The notes: generated by a model from the sequence alone, not told the origin. Shown: positions 40,901-50,233, numbered from the stretch's first letter. The stretch is 64,000 nucleotides of DNA from Natronospirillum operosum (GCF_004768465.1 NZ_SRMF01000012.1:1-64000), one strand, 5' to 3'. Numbers and translations are program-made.

Positions 40901-41422
40901 TCAGACTTTCAGGCGGGAAACAAAGGGCTGATTGCGGCGCCGGTCTTCCCACGGCAGGCCATAGCCGACCAGCAGATCGTCGTTGTCCATCTCGAAGGCA
41001 TGGTACTGCGGCACCGGGATGTCGACGCGCCCGGGCTTGACCAGCAGGGTTGCCACTGACAACGAAAGGCACTGGTAGCCCAACTGCAGGTGCTCGACCA
41101 GACGCTGCATGGTGCCGCCCGACTCAATGGCATCATCCAGCAGCAGCACATGGCGGTGCTGCGGTGACACTGTCGGGTGATAGACGATGGGGGAGTCGTT
41201 GTGACGTGCCCCCGGCGTATGCGGACAGGCCATCACATCCATGCTGACGTCAAAGGTCAGTTGCCGCACCAGGTCAGCCGTAAACAGGATACCGCCCGGC
41301 ACCACTGTGATGACCACCACATCCTGACCGGCAAAGCGGTCATTCAGACGGGCAGCCACTGCGGCCACACCGGCCTGAATCTGTTCAGCGCTGAGGACCA
41401 GGTCCTCGTCAGCAGCAGTCAT
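40901..41422 (-). CDS. HPRT-type phosphoribosyltransferase, folA partner
   Basis: The 173-residue protein has the PRPP loop HVLLLDDAIESGGTMQRLV (about 93-111) and the end VGYGLPWEDRRRNQPFVSRL, as in hypoxanthine phosphoribosyltransferases (VGYGxDYxxxxRNLPY). It is the second HPRT-type gene within 1.2 kb. It starts 3 bp after folA, so both are co-transcribed. The PRPP loop has Glu-Ser instead of Asp-Thr/Glu, so substrate preference may differ from Hpt. Confidence 0.8.
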   Translation of the reverse strand: MTAADEDLVLSAEQIQAGVAAVAARLNDRFAGQDVVVITVVPGGILFTADLVRQLTFDVSMDVMACPHTPGARHNDSPIVYHPTVSPQHRHVLLLDDAIESGGTMQRLVEHLQLGYQCLSLSVATLLVKPGRVDIPVPQYHAFEMDNDDLLVGYGLPWEDRRRNQPFVSRLKV

Positions 41423-41425
41423 GCC

Positions 41426-41932
41426 TCACTCCACCCGGTCATAGACCACAAAGCTGTAGTCGTAGGGGTTGGGGCCGCTGGCCTTGAAGTCGGCGCGGCT
41501 GACCTCCTGAAACTGTGCCCAGTCCACCTCCGGGAAGAGGGCATCGCCCTCGACATCGGCATGCACATGGGTGACATAGAGGCGGTCGGCCTGCGGCAAT
41601 GCCAATTCGTAGATCTGGGCGCCGCCCATGATGATGATTTCTTCTTCACCATTGACCAGTGCATTGGCTTCGGCGGTGTCGATGGCCTGCTCCAGGCTGG
41701 TAACCCCGGTCACGGTGGCGGGCAGGTCATCCGGGTGGCGGGTAATGATGATGTTGGCGCGCCCGGGCAGCGGCTTGCCGATGGAGTCGAAGGTGCGACG
41801 CCCCATGATAACGGGTTTGCCGAAGGTGGTGCGCTTGAAGAACCTGAGGTCTTCGGGCAGATACCAGGGCAGTTTGTTGTTGCGGCCGATGACGCGGTTG
41901 CGCGCCTGGGCCCAGATCAGTGCTTTACGCAT
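41426..41932 (-). CDS. folA: dihydrofolate reductase
   Basis: A 168-residue DHFR: WAQARNRVIGRNNKLPWYLPEDLRFFKRTT (as NKLPWYLPEDLRFF), GKPVIMGRRTFDSIGKPLPGR, IIIMGGAQIYE and the Asp that binds the pteridine (PEDL). It makes tetrahydrofolate. The start at 41932 has AAGGA upstream, 78 bp from the divergent hpt. The longer frame upstream is antisense of hpt. Confidence 0.95.
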   Translation of the reverse strand: MRKALIWAQARNRVIGRNNKLPWYLPEDLRFFKRTTFGKPVIMGRRTFDSIGKPLPGRANIIITRHPDDLPATVTGVTSLEQAIDTAEANALVNGEEEIIIMGGAQIYELALPQADRLYVTHVHADVEGDALFPEVDWAQFQEVSRADFKASGPNPYDYSFVVYDRVE

Positions 41933-42010
41933 GAATTGCCGAATATCCTTGAGATTTGTGTGCTGTATGTGGATTATACGCGTCCGCTTTTCGAACGCTA
42001 TGGACCCTTC

Positions 42011-42568
42011 ATGTCTGTCACCCTGACTGAAATCAACCAGGTGATGCAGGAAGCCGACCTGCTGTACACACCGGACCAGCTCAATGTGGCCATGGACCAG
42101 ATGGCCGAGGGCATCAACCGCGACCTGGCCGAGGCCAATCCGGTCGTCTATTCGGTGATGAACGGTGCCCTGGTACTGACCGGTCATCTGGTCACACGCC
42201 TGAAATTCCCGCTGGAAATCAGCTATCTGCACGCCACCCGCTACCGCAACAAGACCGTCGGCAGTGATCTGGACTGGCGCGCCTTTCCGGCACAGGATGT
42301 AACCGACCGCAGCGTGCTGATCGTCGATGACATCTATGACGAAGGCGGCACCCTGGCCGCCATCGTGGACCACTGCTACGAAGCCGGCGCCCGCGACGTA
42401 AAGATCGCCGTGCTGGTCAACAAGGACCATGAACGCAAGGTGCGCCCGGAGATGGAGGTCCACTACGAGGGCCTGAAGTGCATCGACCGCTATATCTTCG
42501 GCTTTGGCATGGACTACAAGGGTTACTGGCGCAATGCCGACGGTATCTATGCCGTGAAGGGCATGTAG
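42011..42568 (+). CDS. hpt: hypoxanthine-guanine phosphoribosyltransferase
   Basis: The 185-residue protein has VYSVMNGALVLTGHLVTRL, SYLHATRYRNKT, the PRPP loop VLIVDDIYDEGGTLAAI (about 97-113) and the end FGFGMDYKGYWRNADGIYAV. It salvages hypoxanthine and guanine with PRPP. The ATG at 42011 is used; the longer frame runs through antisense folA. It is divergent from folA. Confidence 0.93.
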   Translation: MSVTLTEINQVMQEADLLYTPDQLNVAMDQMAEGINRDLAEANPVVYSVMNGALVLTGHLVTRLKFPLEISYLHATRYRNKTVGSDLDWRAFPAQDVTDRSVLIVDDIYDEGGTLAAIVDHCYEAGARDVKIAVLVNKDHERKVRPEMEVHYEGLKCIDRYIFGFGMDYKGYWRNADGIYAVKGM

Positions 42569-42676
42569 AGACTGTCACCGGAAACTGACACCCCCTGTTA
42601 TCGACCATCCATGGTGTTGTACAGCCACCGATTGGACTAGACTCTTTCTTCAGGGTTCAACAGAGGGGGCGGCGAC

Positions 42677-43570
42677 ATGCGTGTTCTGATCTGTGGCGGC
42701 AGCGGTTTTCTCGGCCAGGCGCTAGCCCGGCAGTTGCTGGCCGATGGCCATGAGCTGGTTATTCACACCCGTCATCCACACAAGCACAGGGCCCGTGGTC
42801 AATTGCAGGCGGAATGGGTCGGTGCCTTCAAGGACATCCGGGAGCCGGTGCAGGCTGTGGTCAATCTGACCGGGGCCAACCTGTTCACCCTGCCCTGGAC
42901 CAGTGGACGCAAAAAGACGCTGCTCGACAGTCGCATACGGACGACCGAGAAGCTGGTGGCCTGGATGGCTGCACAGAAACAGAAACCACAGGTCTTCCTG
43001 ACCGGTTCGGCAGTCGGTTTCTACGGGGATCAGGGCGATACCCTGCTGACCGAGGACAGCGAACCCGGCATGGGCTGGCCAACGGAAATGGTCATGGCCT
43101 GGGAGAGTGCGGCCCGCCCAGCCGAACAGAGCGGCATCCGCACCATCTATCTGCGCACCGGCCTGGTGCTCGGCAGCGGCGGTGGCCTGCTGCAGCCCCT
43201 GCTGCCGGCCTTCAAACTGGGTCTCGGCGGGTCTCTGGCCGATGGCGAATTCTGGTACAGCTGGATACATCGGGACGACTGGGTCAGAGCCGTACGTTTT
43301 CTGATCGACACGCCGACCTTGCAAGGGCCGGTAAACCTGACGGCGCCACATCCGGTACGCTACCAGACCTTTGCCCACTGTCTGGGCCGGGTGCTGCGGC
43401 GGCCGGTCTGGCTGACGCCGCCGCGCTGGCTGCTGAAACCGATACTGGGCGAACGCAGTGACCTGATGCTGGCCAGCACCCGCGCGCTGCCGGATCGGCT
43501 GGTGGAGGCCGGGTTCGAGTGGACTCATGAAGAGCTGGAGCCGGCGCTGGCGGCTATTTGCCGCCGCTGA
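42677..43570 (+). CDS. TIGR01777-type NAD-dependent epimerase (YfcH-like)
   Basis: A 297-residue extended-SDR-like protein: GGSGFLGQALARQLL (8-22), VVNLTGANLF, SRIRTTEKLV, FLTGSAVGFYGDQGD, and the C-terminal domain TPPRWLLKPILGERSDLMLAS. YfcH/SulA-type proteins are widespread but lack a defined reaction. Its stop codon lies inside the first unit of a short repeat array. Confidence 0.88.
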   Translation: MRVLICGGSGFLGQALARQLLADGHELVIHTRHPHKHRARGQLQAEWVGAFKDIREPVQAVVNLTGANLFTLPWTSGRKKTLLDSRIRTTEKLVAWMAAQKQKPQVFLTGSAVGFYGDQGDTLLTEDSEPGMGWPTEMVMAWESAARPAEQSGIRTIYLRTGLVLGSGGGLLQPLLPAFKLGLGGSLADGEFWYSWIHRDDWVRAVRFLIDTPTLQGPVNLTAPHPVRYQTFAHCLGRVLRRPVWLTPPRWLLKPILGERSDLMLASTRALPDRLVEAGFEWTHEELEPALAAICRR

Positions 43571-43674
43571 GGGCATTTCACCTGCTCACCTCCGCTGAGG
43601 GCTCCTCCTCTGCCTCCGCTGAGGGCTCCTCTCTGCCTCCGCTGAGGGCTCTTTTTTGCTTGCGCTGAAGGCTC
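43564..43674 (+). repeat. five-unit degenerate tandem repeat
   Basis: The core CCGCTGAGGGCTC occurs at 43592, 43616 and 43639, with variants at 43564 (CCGCTGAGGGC) and 43662 (GCGCTGAAGGCTC). Steps are 28, 24, 23 and 23 bp. The first unit includes the stop codon of the epimerase gene; the fourth step contains a run of six T. No similar copies noticed elsewhere in the window. Confidence 0.85.
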
Positions 43675-43721
43675 TATGGCATGATGCTGTCATGTCCAGC
43701 CTGCCTGCGGGCCCTTGCCTG

Positions 43722-44840
43722 ATGAACCCGAAATCGACTGCGTCCAGAGCCCTGCTCTGGATGGTACCCATAGTGCTGTTTCTGGCCGCCTGCAGCCAGC
43801 AGGCCGAGCTGTGCAGCCGCCCCGACCAGCACCCGGATTGTGCCAGCGAACTGCAGCAGCGGCTGGCGGAGGCCCGGGTGCCTGGCGTCAGTGTGGCCAT
43901 CATCGACAACCGTCGCCTGGTCAGTCAGTGGACCATGGGCGACCATGCTGACCAGAACGGTCGGCTGCTGTCATCGGTCACCCCCTTTCAGGCCGGTGAC
44001 CTGACCCAGGTGGTCACGGCAATGGGCGTACTGGCGTGGCTGCAGCAGGCCGATATTCCGCTGGACACTGCAGTCAACGAGGGCCTGGACAACTGGCAGA
44101 TTCCCGACAACAGCCGCTGGTCCGGTGACGATGTCACAGTCCGCCATCTGCTCAGTCATCGCAGCGGCCTGACTCCGACTCGCTTTCAGGGCTACCGCTT
44201 CGGTGAGCGCCAGCCCAACTGGGATGCCCTGCTCAATGGCACCGAGCCGGCCCGCTCGGCACCGGTGCAACTGGCCGGCCAGCCCGGACAAACCTGTCAC
44301 TCGTCTGCTGCGGCCTATGAAGTGCTCGCTTACTGGCTGGAAAACCAGACCGGCGACAACTTTTCCCTCTGGCAGAGTCGCACGGTGCTGACACCGCTGA
44401 ACATTCCCGCCCGCTATCGGCTGATCGGCCTGCCATCACCAGCCCTGGGCCACGACTGGCGCGGCGAGACACTGGACGGCGGTTTCAGACGCTTCGTGGA
44501 GCGCGCGTCCTCCGGCCTCTGGGCCAGCCCCAGCGATCTGGCACGGGTACTGATGGAAATCATGGCGGCGGAACAGGGTGTCGGTCGCGTTCTGACCGAC
44601 TCCAACCTGATCAACGAGATGCTGTCTCCCCAGGGCTGCGGCTGGGGTCTGGGCATGCGTGTCGAACGCATGGAAAGTGGCACCATACTGTCCGCCGAGG
44701 GCATCACGCCCGGCTACCGGTCCCGGATGATCGGCCACCTGCAGGACGGACACGGTGTGGTGGTCATGACCAACGGCGACCGGGGTGATCGCATCATTGA
44801 TGATATCGTGGCTGCGGTCAGGCGCGACTACAACTGGTAG
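43722..44840 (+). CDS. beta-lactamase-fold lipoprotein lacking catalytic motifs
   Basis: The 372-residue product has a lipoprotein signal (LFLAAC, Cys24) and the serine beta-lactamase/penicillin-binding-like fold pattern: VPGVSVAIID, FQAGDLTQVVTAMGVLAWLQ, HLLSHRSGLTP, SSGLWASPSDLARVL. The catalytic S-x-x-K position reads D93-L-T-Q96. The Y-x-N motif reads H193-S-S195, and the third motif (HxG) is GITPGYRS. It is therefore a probable pseudoenzyme, perhaps a cell-wall or scaffold binding protein. Start chosen for the signal peptide; 43692 is possible. Confidence 0.75.
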   Translation: MNPKSTASRALLWMVPIVLFLAACSQQAELCSRPDQHPDCASELQQRLAEARVPGVSVAIIDNRRLVSQWTMGDHADQNGRLLSSVTPFQAGDLTQVVTAMGVLAWLQQADIPLDTAVNEGLDNWQIPDNSRWSGDDVTVRHLLSHRSGLTPTRFQGYRFGERQPNWDALLNGTEPARSAPVQLAGQPGQTCHSSAAAYEVLAYWLENQTGDNFSLWQSRTVLTPLNIPARYRLIGLPSPALGHDWRGETLDGGFRRFVERASSGLWASPSDLARVLMEIMAAEQGVGRVLTDSNLINEMLSPQGCGWGLGMRVERMESGTILSAEGITPGYRSRMIGHLQDGHGVVVMTNGDRGDRIIDDIVAAVRRDYNW

Positions 44841-44898
44841 ACAACAGGACGCGGCGCCGGAGCAGACGGGAAAGCAAAAGGAGAAAGGTTATGCCGGG

Positions 44899-45336
44899 TC
44901 AGACTTCCAGCAGGAAGGTCACCGGCCCTTCATTGACCAGTTGCACCGACATCATGGCCCCGAACTCGCCGGTGGCGACCGGCTGATGAGCCTGCCGGGC
45001 CATGGACACCATCCGACTGAACAGGGCTTCTGCGGCCGCCGGTTCCGCCGCAGTGGAAAAACCGGGACGATTGCCCTTGCGGGTATCGGCCGCCAGTGTG
45101 AACTGTGATACCAGCAACAGGCCGCCTCCGGTATCACGCAGGCTGCAGTTCATGCGGCCCGCGTCATCAGCAAAGACCCGATAATTCAGCAGCCGTTCGA
45201 CCATGCGACGCGCGGTGCTCTCATCGTCTGCCGGCTCTACTCCGACCAGCACCAGCAGCCCTTCGTCAATGGCCCCCACGGTGTCATCTGCAACCACTAC
45301 GGCCGCCTCCGACACCCGTTGCAAGAGCGCTTTCAA
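44899..45336 (-). CDS. dtd: D-aminoacyl-tRNA deacylase
   Basis: A 145-residue DTD: MKALLQRVSEAAVVV start, LLLVSQFTLAADTRKGNRPGF (with SQFTLA) and the C-terminal NEGPVTFLLEV that places the Gly-cisPro motif. It removes D-amino acids from tRNA. Its start overlaps the stop of the phosphatase gene (ATGA). Confidence 0.95.
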   Translation of the reverse strand: MKALLQRVSEAAVVVADDTVGAIDEGLLVLVGVEPADDESTARRMVERLLNYRVFADDAGRMNCSLRDTGGGLLLVSQFTLAADTRKGNRPGFSTAAEPAAAEALFSRMVSMARQAHQPVATGEFGAMMSVQLVNEGPVTFLLEV

Positions 45337-45935
45337 GCCCGGGTCTCCTCCACCAGGATGACCTTTTCCTCGTCATTGTGCAGTTGAATGATCTGGCGAT
45401 GCGGGTGCATCAGCGCAAACATTTCCTGCTTGGGCAGCTTCAGATACTGACCGCGGATCACGCGACTGGTCCACTGATGCGTGACGGCAATGGTGACGCC
45501 ACCCTGCTCCTGGGCATTCTCCATCCACTCGGCCACCCGGCTGCACAGCAGCGGATAGCTCTCGCCGTTCGGATAAGCAAAGCCCCAGCGGTTGAGCTGA
45601 CGCTCACGCCACTGATCCGGGAAGCGTTCGGCTATTTCGTCGTCGGTCAGCCCCTGCCAGTCACCGAAATCCATCTCCTCCAGCATTGGGGTTGCCTGAA
45701 TGCGGTCCTGATCAATGCCCAGTTCCTCGGCAATGATCGCTGCCGTGCGGCGCGAGCGGCCGGCAGGGCTGGTGGCGACATGAATACGCTTCTCACCTTC
45801 CAGCAGCAGTCTCAGTTGCTGTGCCACCGCCCGTGACTGCGCAACGCCGGCGTCGGTCAGCGCAGAGTCGCCACGCCCCTGACGGCGACCTTCTGTGTTC
45901 CAGATCGTTTCGCCATGGCGAATCAGAAAAATCAT
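45333..45935 (-). CDS. histidine phosphatase family protein
   Basis: A 200-residue phosphoglycerate-mutase-like phosphatase: FLIRHGETIWNTEGRRQGR (catalytic His7), TSPAGRSRRTAAIIAEELG, MDFGDWQGLTDDEI and VTHQWTSRVIRG with the second His. GAGGT lies before the ATG at 45935. The substrate is not evident; it sits between tmcA and dtd on the same strand. Confidence 0.9.
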   Translation of the reverse strand: MIFLIRHGETIWNTEGRRQGRGDSALTDAGVAQSRAVAQQLRLLLEGEKRIHVATSPAGRSRRTAAIIAEELGIDQDRIQATPMLEEMDFGDWQGLTDDEIAERFPDQWRERQLNRWGFAYPNGESYPLLCSRVAEWMENAQEQGGVTIAVTHQWTSRVIRGQYLKLPKQEMFALMHPHRQIIQLHNDEEKVILVEETRA

Positions 45936-45967
45936 GGGATCTACCTCACTCCGATGGACCCGACCTT

Positions 45968-48058
45968 TTACCACAGACTGCCATTTGGCGCTATATCCAA
46001 CAACCGACGCAGGTCGGCCTGCATGGCCTTGCGATCCGCCAGATGCAGCGCCTGCTGCACCTCCGGCCAGGTCTGCTGCCACCAGAGACGACGCACCGCC
46101 ACCGAGCTCAATACAGGTTCGGGGCCGGTGTGCTGCTGCGCCAGGCAAGCCCACCAGGCCTTGGCCAGGATCGGCTGCAGGCTCGCCTCCGGCTGGTGAC
46201 TGCGGCACCAATGGGTCAGCCGCTCGCACTCCAGCGCCGACAGCGTCGGGGCAGGCAGCGCCCGTGCCAGCGCCAGTAGCGTGTGTTCCGGTTCCAGTCG
46301 GCGCGCCTGCTCTGGATGCAGCAGGACGCTCTCTCCCAGCAGCCTGGCATTGTCCTGACTGAATGCGGCCGCCCGCTCCTGCAGCGGCCGCAGCATCAGC
46401 AGCGACAGCTGGCCACTGGCCGCTTCCGGTTGTCGGCCCAGCCGCACCGGCACAAAGTCGGCCCGGACCCAGAAGTCCAGCAGCTCCGGGGTCAGGCCAA
46501 AGGCCGCCGCCAGATAATCTGCGCCCTGATCAGCAGCCTGCCGGGTCAGCGTTTGCACCAGTTGGCGGGCAATGCCCCGGCGGCGCCAGCCCGGATGCAC
46601 GACCAGGCGCCAGACCCGCCAGCCGGTCCAGTGGGCGGCCGGCCGATGACCCAGTTGGCCAAGCAGGCTCTGTTTGGCCAGTTGCTGTGGCGGTCGCCGC
46701 TGGCCGGCCCATATGGCTGCGGCCAACGACGGCTCCAGTTGGGGTTCATGCAGCGCCACCAGGAGGCCCACGAGGCGGTTATTGTCAAAGGCACCCAGCG
46801 CCAGCAGGTCCGGGTTGTCGATACACTGGCGCAGGTCATCGGGTCGGGTCTGATAGTGTGCCGTGGCCAGCAGTTGCACCCAGTCTTCGCACCATTCGGG
46901 TCGGTGCACCACCTGCGCCAGCGGCAGTTCGCGGATCACCAACTGATCTGCAGTAGCAGTATCCTGCGGTCGATCGGCCTGCCATTCCAGCGGCTCTCGC
47001 ACCGGATAGAGCAGGGACTGGCGCAGCGCTCGCGCCATGACATCATCACTGCGCCAGCGGATGGCCTGCTGCAGGCGTACATGCGTCAGTTCCCGGGCCT
47101 GCTGCTGCAGCCAGGGCAGAAAACGCAGCAGAAAGCCCTGGCCACTGCCTTCATAACCCTCGGTGGTGGTGGCACAGACCAGCCGGCGGCTGCGTGCAAA
47201 CAGGGTCTGCAGACGCGACACGCCCAGCATGGCCGCTTCGTCGGCCAGCACCAGATCGCCCGCATCCGGCTCAGCCAGCCACTGGTCCCAGGTGCAGAAG
47301 CGGGGCGCCTGTACCGCTGGCAGGTCTGCGGTCACTTCGGCCCAGCCGCTTTGCAGGCTGCGCAAGGGCTCGCCCTGCGGCGCCAGGCAGGTCAGGCGCT
47401 GCCCCTGATGAGCCAGCGCCCGGGCCGCCAGCAACAGGGCCATGGTTTTGCCATGGCCGCGCGCGGCGGTCATGACAAGGGCAGAGCCCTCGGCTGCTGC
47501 AGCCAGATCGATGATGGCCCGGGTGGCCGCAGCCTGATCCGCAGTGAGTGGTTGGCGCACCGGGCTGTGCAAGTGGGGCGCCGCCGCCTCAGGGGCCGGC
47601 AGCTCGGCCACCTGGCTGAGCACCCGGGCGCCCTGCGCCAGCACCGCCTGGCGCCAGTGTACAAACCAGTTCGAGGCCTGCCCCGGCTGCCAGCCGAACC
47701 GTTCGGAACAATCCGGGTTGAGCAGAATAACCAGCTGACCGCCGGCGCGCACGGCACCGGCCGCCTGCGTCAGGTGGTTGAGGTGCCAGCCCTGGCGCCA
47801 GTCTAGAACCAGGCGATCCACGGTCTGCCCCAGCAGGCGATAAAGCTGTCGGCTGGGAAGGGTCTCGGGCCAGTTGTCTTCGGAGTCGGGCTCGGGTGTG
47901 ACCCACAGGGTCCGGTCGCTGCCGGTATGGGCCTGCTCGGCAAGGGCAGGGATGGCCTGCGCCAGGGCCGTGTCGTCACCTTCCAGCAACCACCATTGCC
48001 GATCCGGCAGCCGGCTCAGGGCGGGGCGGGATGTCTGGTCGGGAGTGGGCACAGCCAT
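45968..48058 (-). CDS. tmcA: tRNA(Met) cytidine acetyltransferase
   Basis: A 696-residue enzyme that forms ac4C at the wobble base of elongator tRNA-Met. An N-terminal DUF1726-type part is followed by the helicase-like ATPase (Walker A TAARGHGKTMALL near 199, DEAA in VLADEAAMLGV, TTTEGYEGSGQGF) and the GNAT domain (VHPGWRRRGIARQLV, near 495). All three parts are intact and the length fits the E. coli enzyme. Confidence 0.93.
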   Translation of the reverse strand: MAVPTPDQTSRPALSRLPDRQWWLLEGDDTALAQAIPALAEQAHTGSDRTLWVTPEPDSEDNWPETLPSRQLYRLLGQTVDRLVLDWRQGWHLNHLTQAAGAVRAGGQLVILLNPDCSERFGWQPGQASNWFVHWRQAVLAQGARVLSQVAELPAPEAAAPHLHSPVRQPLTADQAAATRAIIDLAAAAEGSALVMTAARGHGKTMALLLAARALAHQGQRLTCLAPQGEPLRSLQSGWAEVTADLPAVQAPRFCTWDQWLAEPDAGDLVLADEAAMLGVSRLQTLFARSRRLVCATTTEGYEGSGQGFLLRFLPWLQQQARELTHVRLQQAIRWRSDDVMARALRQSLLYPVREPLEWQADRPQDTATADQLVIRELPLAQVVHRPEWCEDWVQLLATAHYQTRPDDLRQCIDNPDLLALGAFDNNRLVGLLVALHEPQLEPSLAAAIWAGQRRPPQQLAKQSLLGQLGHRPAAHWTGWRVWRLVVHPGWRRRGIARQLVQTLTRQAADQGADYLAAAFGLTPELLDFWVRADFVPVRLGRQPEAASGQLSLLMLRPLQERAAAFSQDNARLLGESVLLHPEQARRLEPEHTLLALARALPAPTLSALECERLTHWCRSHQPEASLQPILAKAWWACLAQQHTGPEPVLSSVAVRRLWWQQTWPEVQQALHLADRKAMQADLRRLLDIAPNGSLW

Positions 48059-48061
48059 GGC

Positions 48062-49024
48062 TCAGGCGGAGCTTTCGGGCGCACCCAGCATATGCGCCAG
48101 GTCCTCAGCCGCCTTGACCAGGCCATCCACCATGGCCGGATCATGCGCCGAGTGACCGGCCTCGCGGATGATTTCCAGACGGGCGCCGGGCCAGGCCTGT
48201 TTCAGATCCCAGGCGTTGCTGACCGGGCAGACCATGTCATAGCGACCATGCACCAGAATGGCCGGATGCTCGGCCAGCCTGTCCATGCCCGCCAGCAGCG
48301 GCTGCGGCAGCCACTCATCCCGACCGGAGAAATAATGGGTACAGAGGCGGGCCATGCTGTAGGCCGTGTGATGACCGATCATGCGCGCCACCGTCTTGGG
48401 TGACGGTTTCAGCGTTGCAATCAGCCCTTCCCAGGCGGCCCAGGCGCGGGCGGCGCGGGACCGCTCCAGTTCATCCGGGCCCGTCAGACGTCGATGATAG
48501 GAGGTCAGAAAGGGGCTCTCATCACCCACCGCCTGCCGGAACTTCTGCCAGTGCTCGGGAAACACGTGGCCGGCACCGCCTTCGTAGAGCCAGTTCAGGT
48601 CCTCATCACGGCACAGGAAAACACCGCGCAGCAGAAAACCCAGTACGCGCTCGGGGTAGGTCTGGCCATAGAGCAGCGCCAGGGTGGTCCCCCAGGAACC
48701 GCCAAAACAGAGCCAGCGCTCTATGCCGAGACGCCTGCGAATCTGTTCGATATCAGCCAGCAGATGGCGCGGGGTATTGTCTTCCAGGCTGCCATGCGGG
48801 GTCGAGTGCCCACAGCCGCGCTGGTCGAACTGGATCATGCGATAGTGTTGCGGATTGAAGAACTGCCGGTCGCGTTCGCTGCTGCCCACACCCGGGCCAC
48901 CATGCAGCATCAGTACCGGTATGCCATCCGGGTGCCCGCTCTCGGCGACCCAGAGACTGTGCCCGTCACCCACCGCCAGGTGTTGCTCCCGGTAGGGCTG
49001 GATTTCGGGATGATAGTAGCGCAT
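48062..49024 (-). CDS. pip: prolyl aminopeptidase
   Basis: A 320-residue serine peptidase: LMLHGGPGVGSS, MIQFDQRGCGHSTPH, nucleophile in GGSWGTTLALLYG, and the C-terminal Asp/His (HGRYDMVCPVSNAW, EAGHSAHDPAM). This is the classical proline iminopeptidase set. GGAGC is six bases before the ATG at 49024. It is 3 bp upstream of tmcA, so it likely shares a transcript with it. Confidence 0.94.
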   Translation of the reverse strand: MRYYHPEIQPYREQHLAVGDGHSLWVAESGHPDGIPVLMLHGGPGVGSSERDRQFFNPQHYRMIQFDQRGCGHSTPHGSLEDNTPRHLLADIEQIRRRLGIERWLCFGGSWGTTLALLYGQTYPERVLGFLLRGVFLCRDEDLNWLYEGGAGHVFPEHWQKFRQAVGDESPFLTSYHRRLTGPDELERSRAARAWAAWEGLIATLKPSPKTVARMIGHHTAYSMARLCTHYFSGRDEWLPQPLLAGMDRLAEHPAILVHGRYDMVCPVSNAWDLKQAWPGARLEIIREAGHSAHDPAMVDGLVKAAEDLAHMLGAPESSA

Positions 49025-49223
49025 GCACAGCTCCGGTTGGGCAAACAGGAATTCAGCCCATCTACTATATAGGGTTCCCCGAGGTTCGGAAACCACACCC
49101 GAGGAGAGGGCGAATCAGCGCGTATTCAAATATTGTGAACCAGGGTTTCAGATGTTTCCGCTGTCTCGCCGTTCGCTAATGGGGCAGACTGCGGACCGGT
49201 TTTCAGTATGACAGGAGGCAGCA

Positions 49224-50207
49224 ATGGGTCTGCTTGTAGAAGGGCAATGGCACGACAAATGGTACGACACCGGCAAGACGGGCGGCCGCTTCAAGCGTGA
49301 AGAGGCGCAGTTCCGCTCCTGGGTGACGGCCGACGGCAGTGCCGGGCCGACCGGGCAGGACGGGTTCCGGGCCGAATCCGGACGCTACCACCTCTTTGTG
49401 TCCATGGCCTGCCCCTGGGCCCACCGGACGCTGATTGTCCGTCATCTGAAAGGGCTGGACGCACACATCGGCGTCAGTGTGGTGCACCCGGACATGCTGT
49501 CCAATGGCTGGGAATACAGCGGCCCGACGCTGGATTCACCGACCCCAGTCGGCGACCAGTTGTATGGCCATGATTTCCATTACCAGCTCTATCTGAAGGC
49601 TGACAGACACTACACCGGGCGCGTTACAGTGCCGGTGCTGTGGGACCGCGAGCGCGAGACCATGGTCAGCAACGAGTCCGCCGACATCATCCGCATGTTC
49701 AACAGTGCCTTCGATGACATCACCGGCAATACCGACGACTTCTACCCGGAGTCGCTGCGCGCCGACATTGATGCCATCAACGAGCGGGTTTATCACACCG
49801 TCAACAATGGTGTTTACAAGACCGGCTTTGCGACCACCCAGCAAGCCTACGAGGAAGCCTTTACCGACCTCTTCGACAGTCTCGACTGGCTGGATGAGCT
49901 GCTGGGTGAACGACGCTACCTGGCCGGTGATCGCATCACCGAGGCCGACTGGCGGCTGTTTACCACCCTGGTGCGTTTCGATGCCGTCTATGTGGGGCAC
50001 TTCAAGTGCAACCTGCGGCGCATTGCGGACTACCCGAACCTGAGTGGTTATCTGCGCGAGCTGTATCAGCAGCCGGGTATTGCCGCCACCGTGGACATGA
50101 CCCATATCAAGCGGCACTACTATTACAGCCACGACACCATCAACCCGACCCGGATCGTGCCCAAGGGGCCGGCACTGAACCTGGACGCACCGCACGGGCG
50201 GGGATGA
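49224..50207 (+). CDS. glutathionyl-hydroquinone reductase (Xi-class GST)
   Basis: The 327-residue protein has MACPWAHRTLIVRHLKGL with the redox Cys of the CPWAH motif (near 63), SNESADIIRMF and a C-terminal GST helical domain (YLAGDRITEADWRLF, VYVGHFKCNLRRIADYPNL). It removes glutathione from glutathionyl-hydroquinones, consistent with aromatic metabolism elsewhere in the window. AGGAGG precedes the start. Confidence 0.92.
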   Translation: MGLLVEGQWHDKWYDTGKTGGRFKREEAQFRSWVTADGSAGPTGQDGFRAESGRYHLFVSMACPWAHRTLIVRHLKGLDAHIGVSVVHPDMLSNGWEYSGPTLDSPTPVGDQLYGHDFHYQLYLKADRHYTGRVTVPVLWDRERETMVSNESADIIRMFNSAFDDITGNTDDFYPESLRADIDAINERVYHTVNNGVYKTGFATTQQAYEEAFTDLFDSLDWLDELLGERRYLAGDRITEADWRLFTTLVRFDAVYVGHFKCNLRRIADYPNLSGYLRELYQQPGIAATVDMTHIKRHYYYSHDTINPTRIVPKGPALNLDAPHGRG

Positions 50208-50233
50208 GGAAGAGCAACAGGGGGCTGCATATC

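Noticed and set aside
43564-43674. Possible CRISPR array
   Set aside because: Units are 13 bp with 10-15 bp between them, too short for CRISPR spacers, and the intervening sequence is itself similar.
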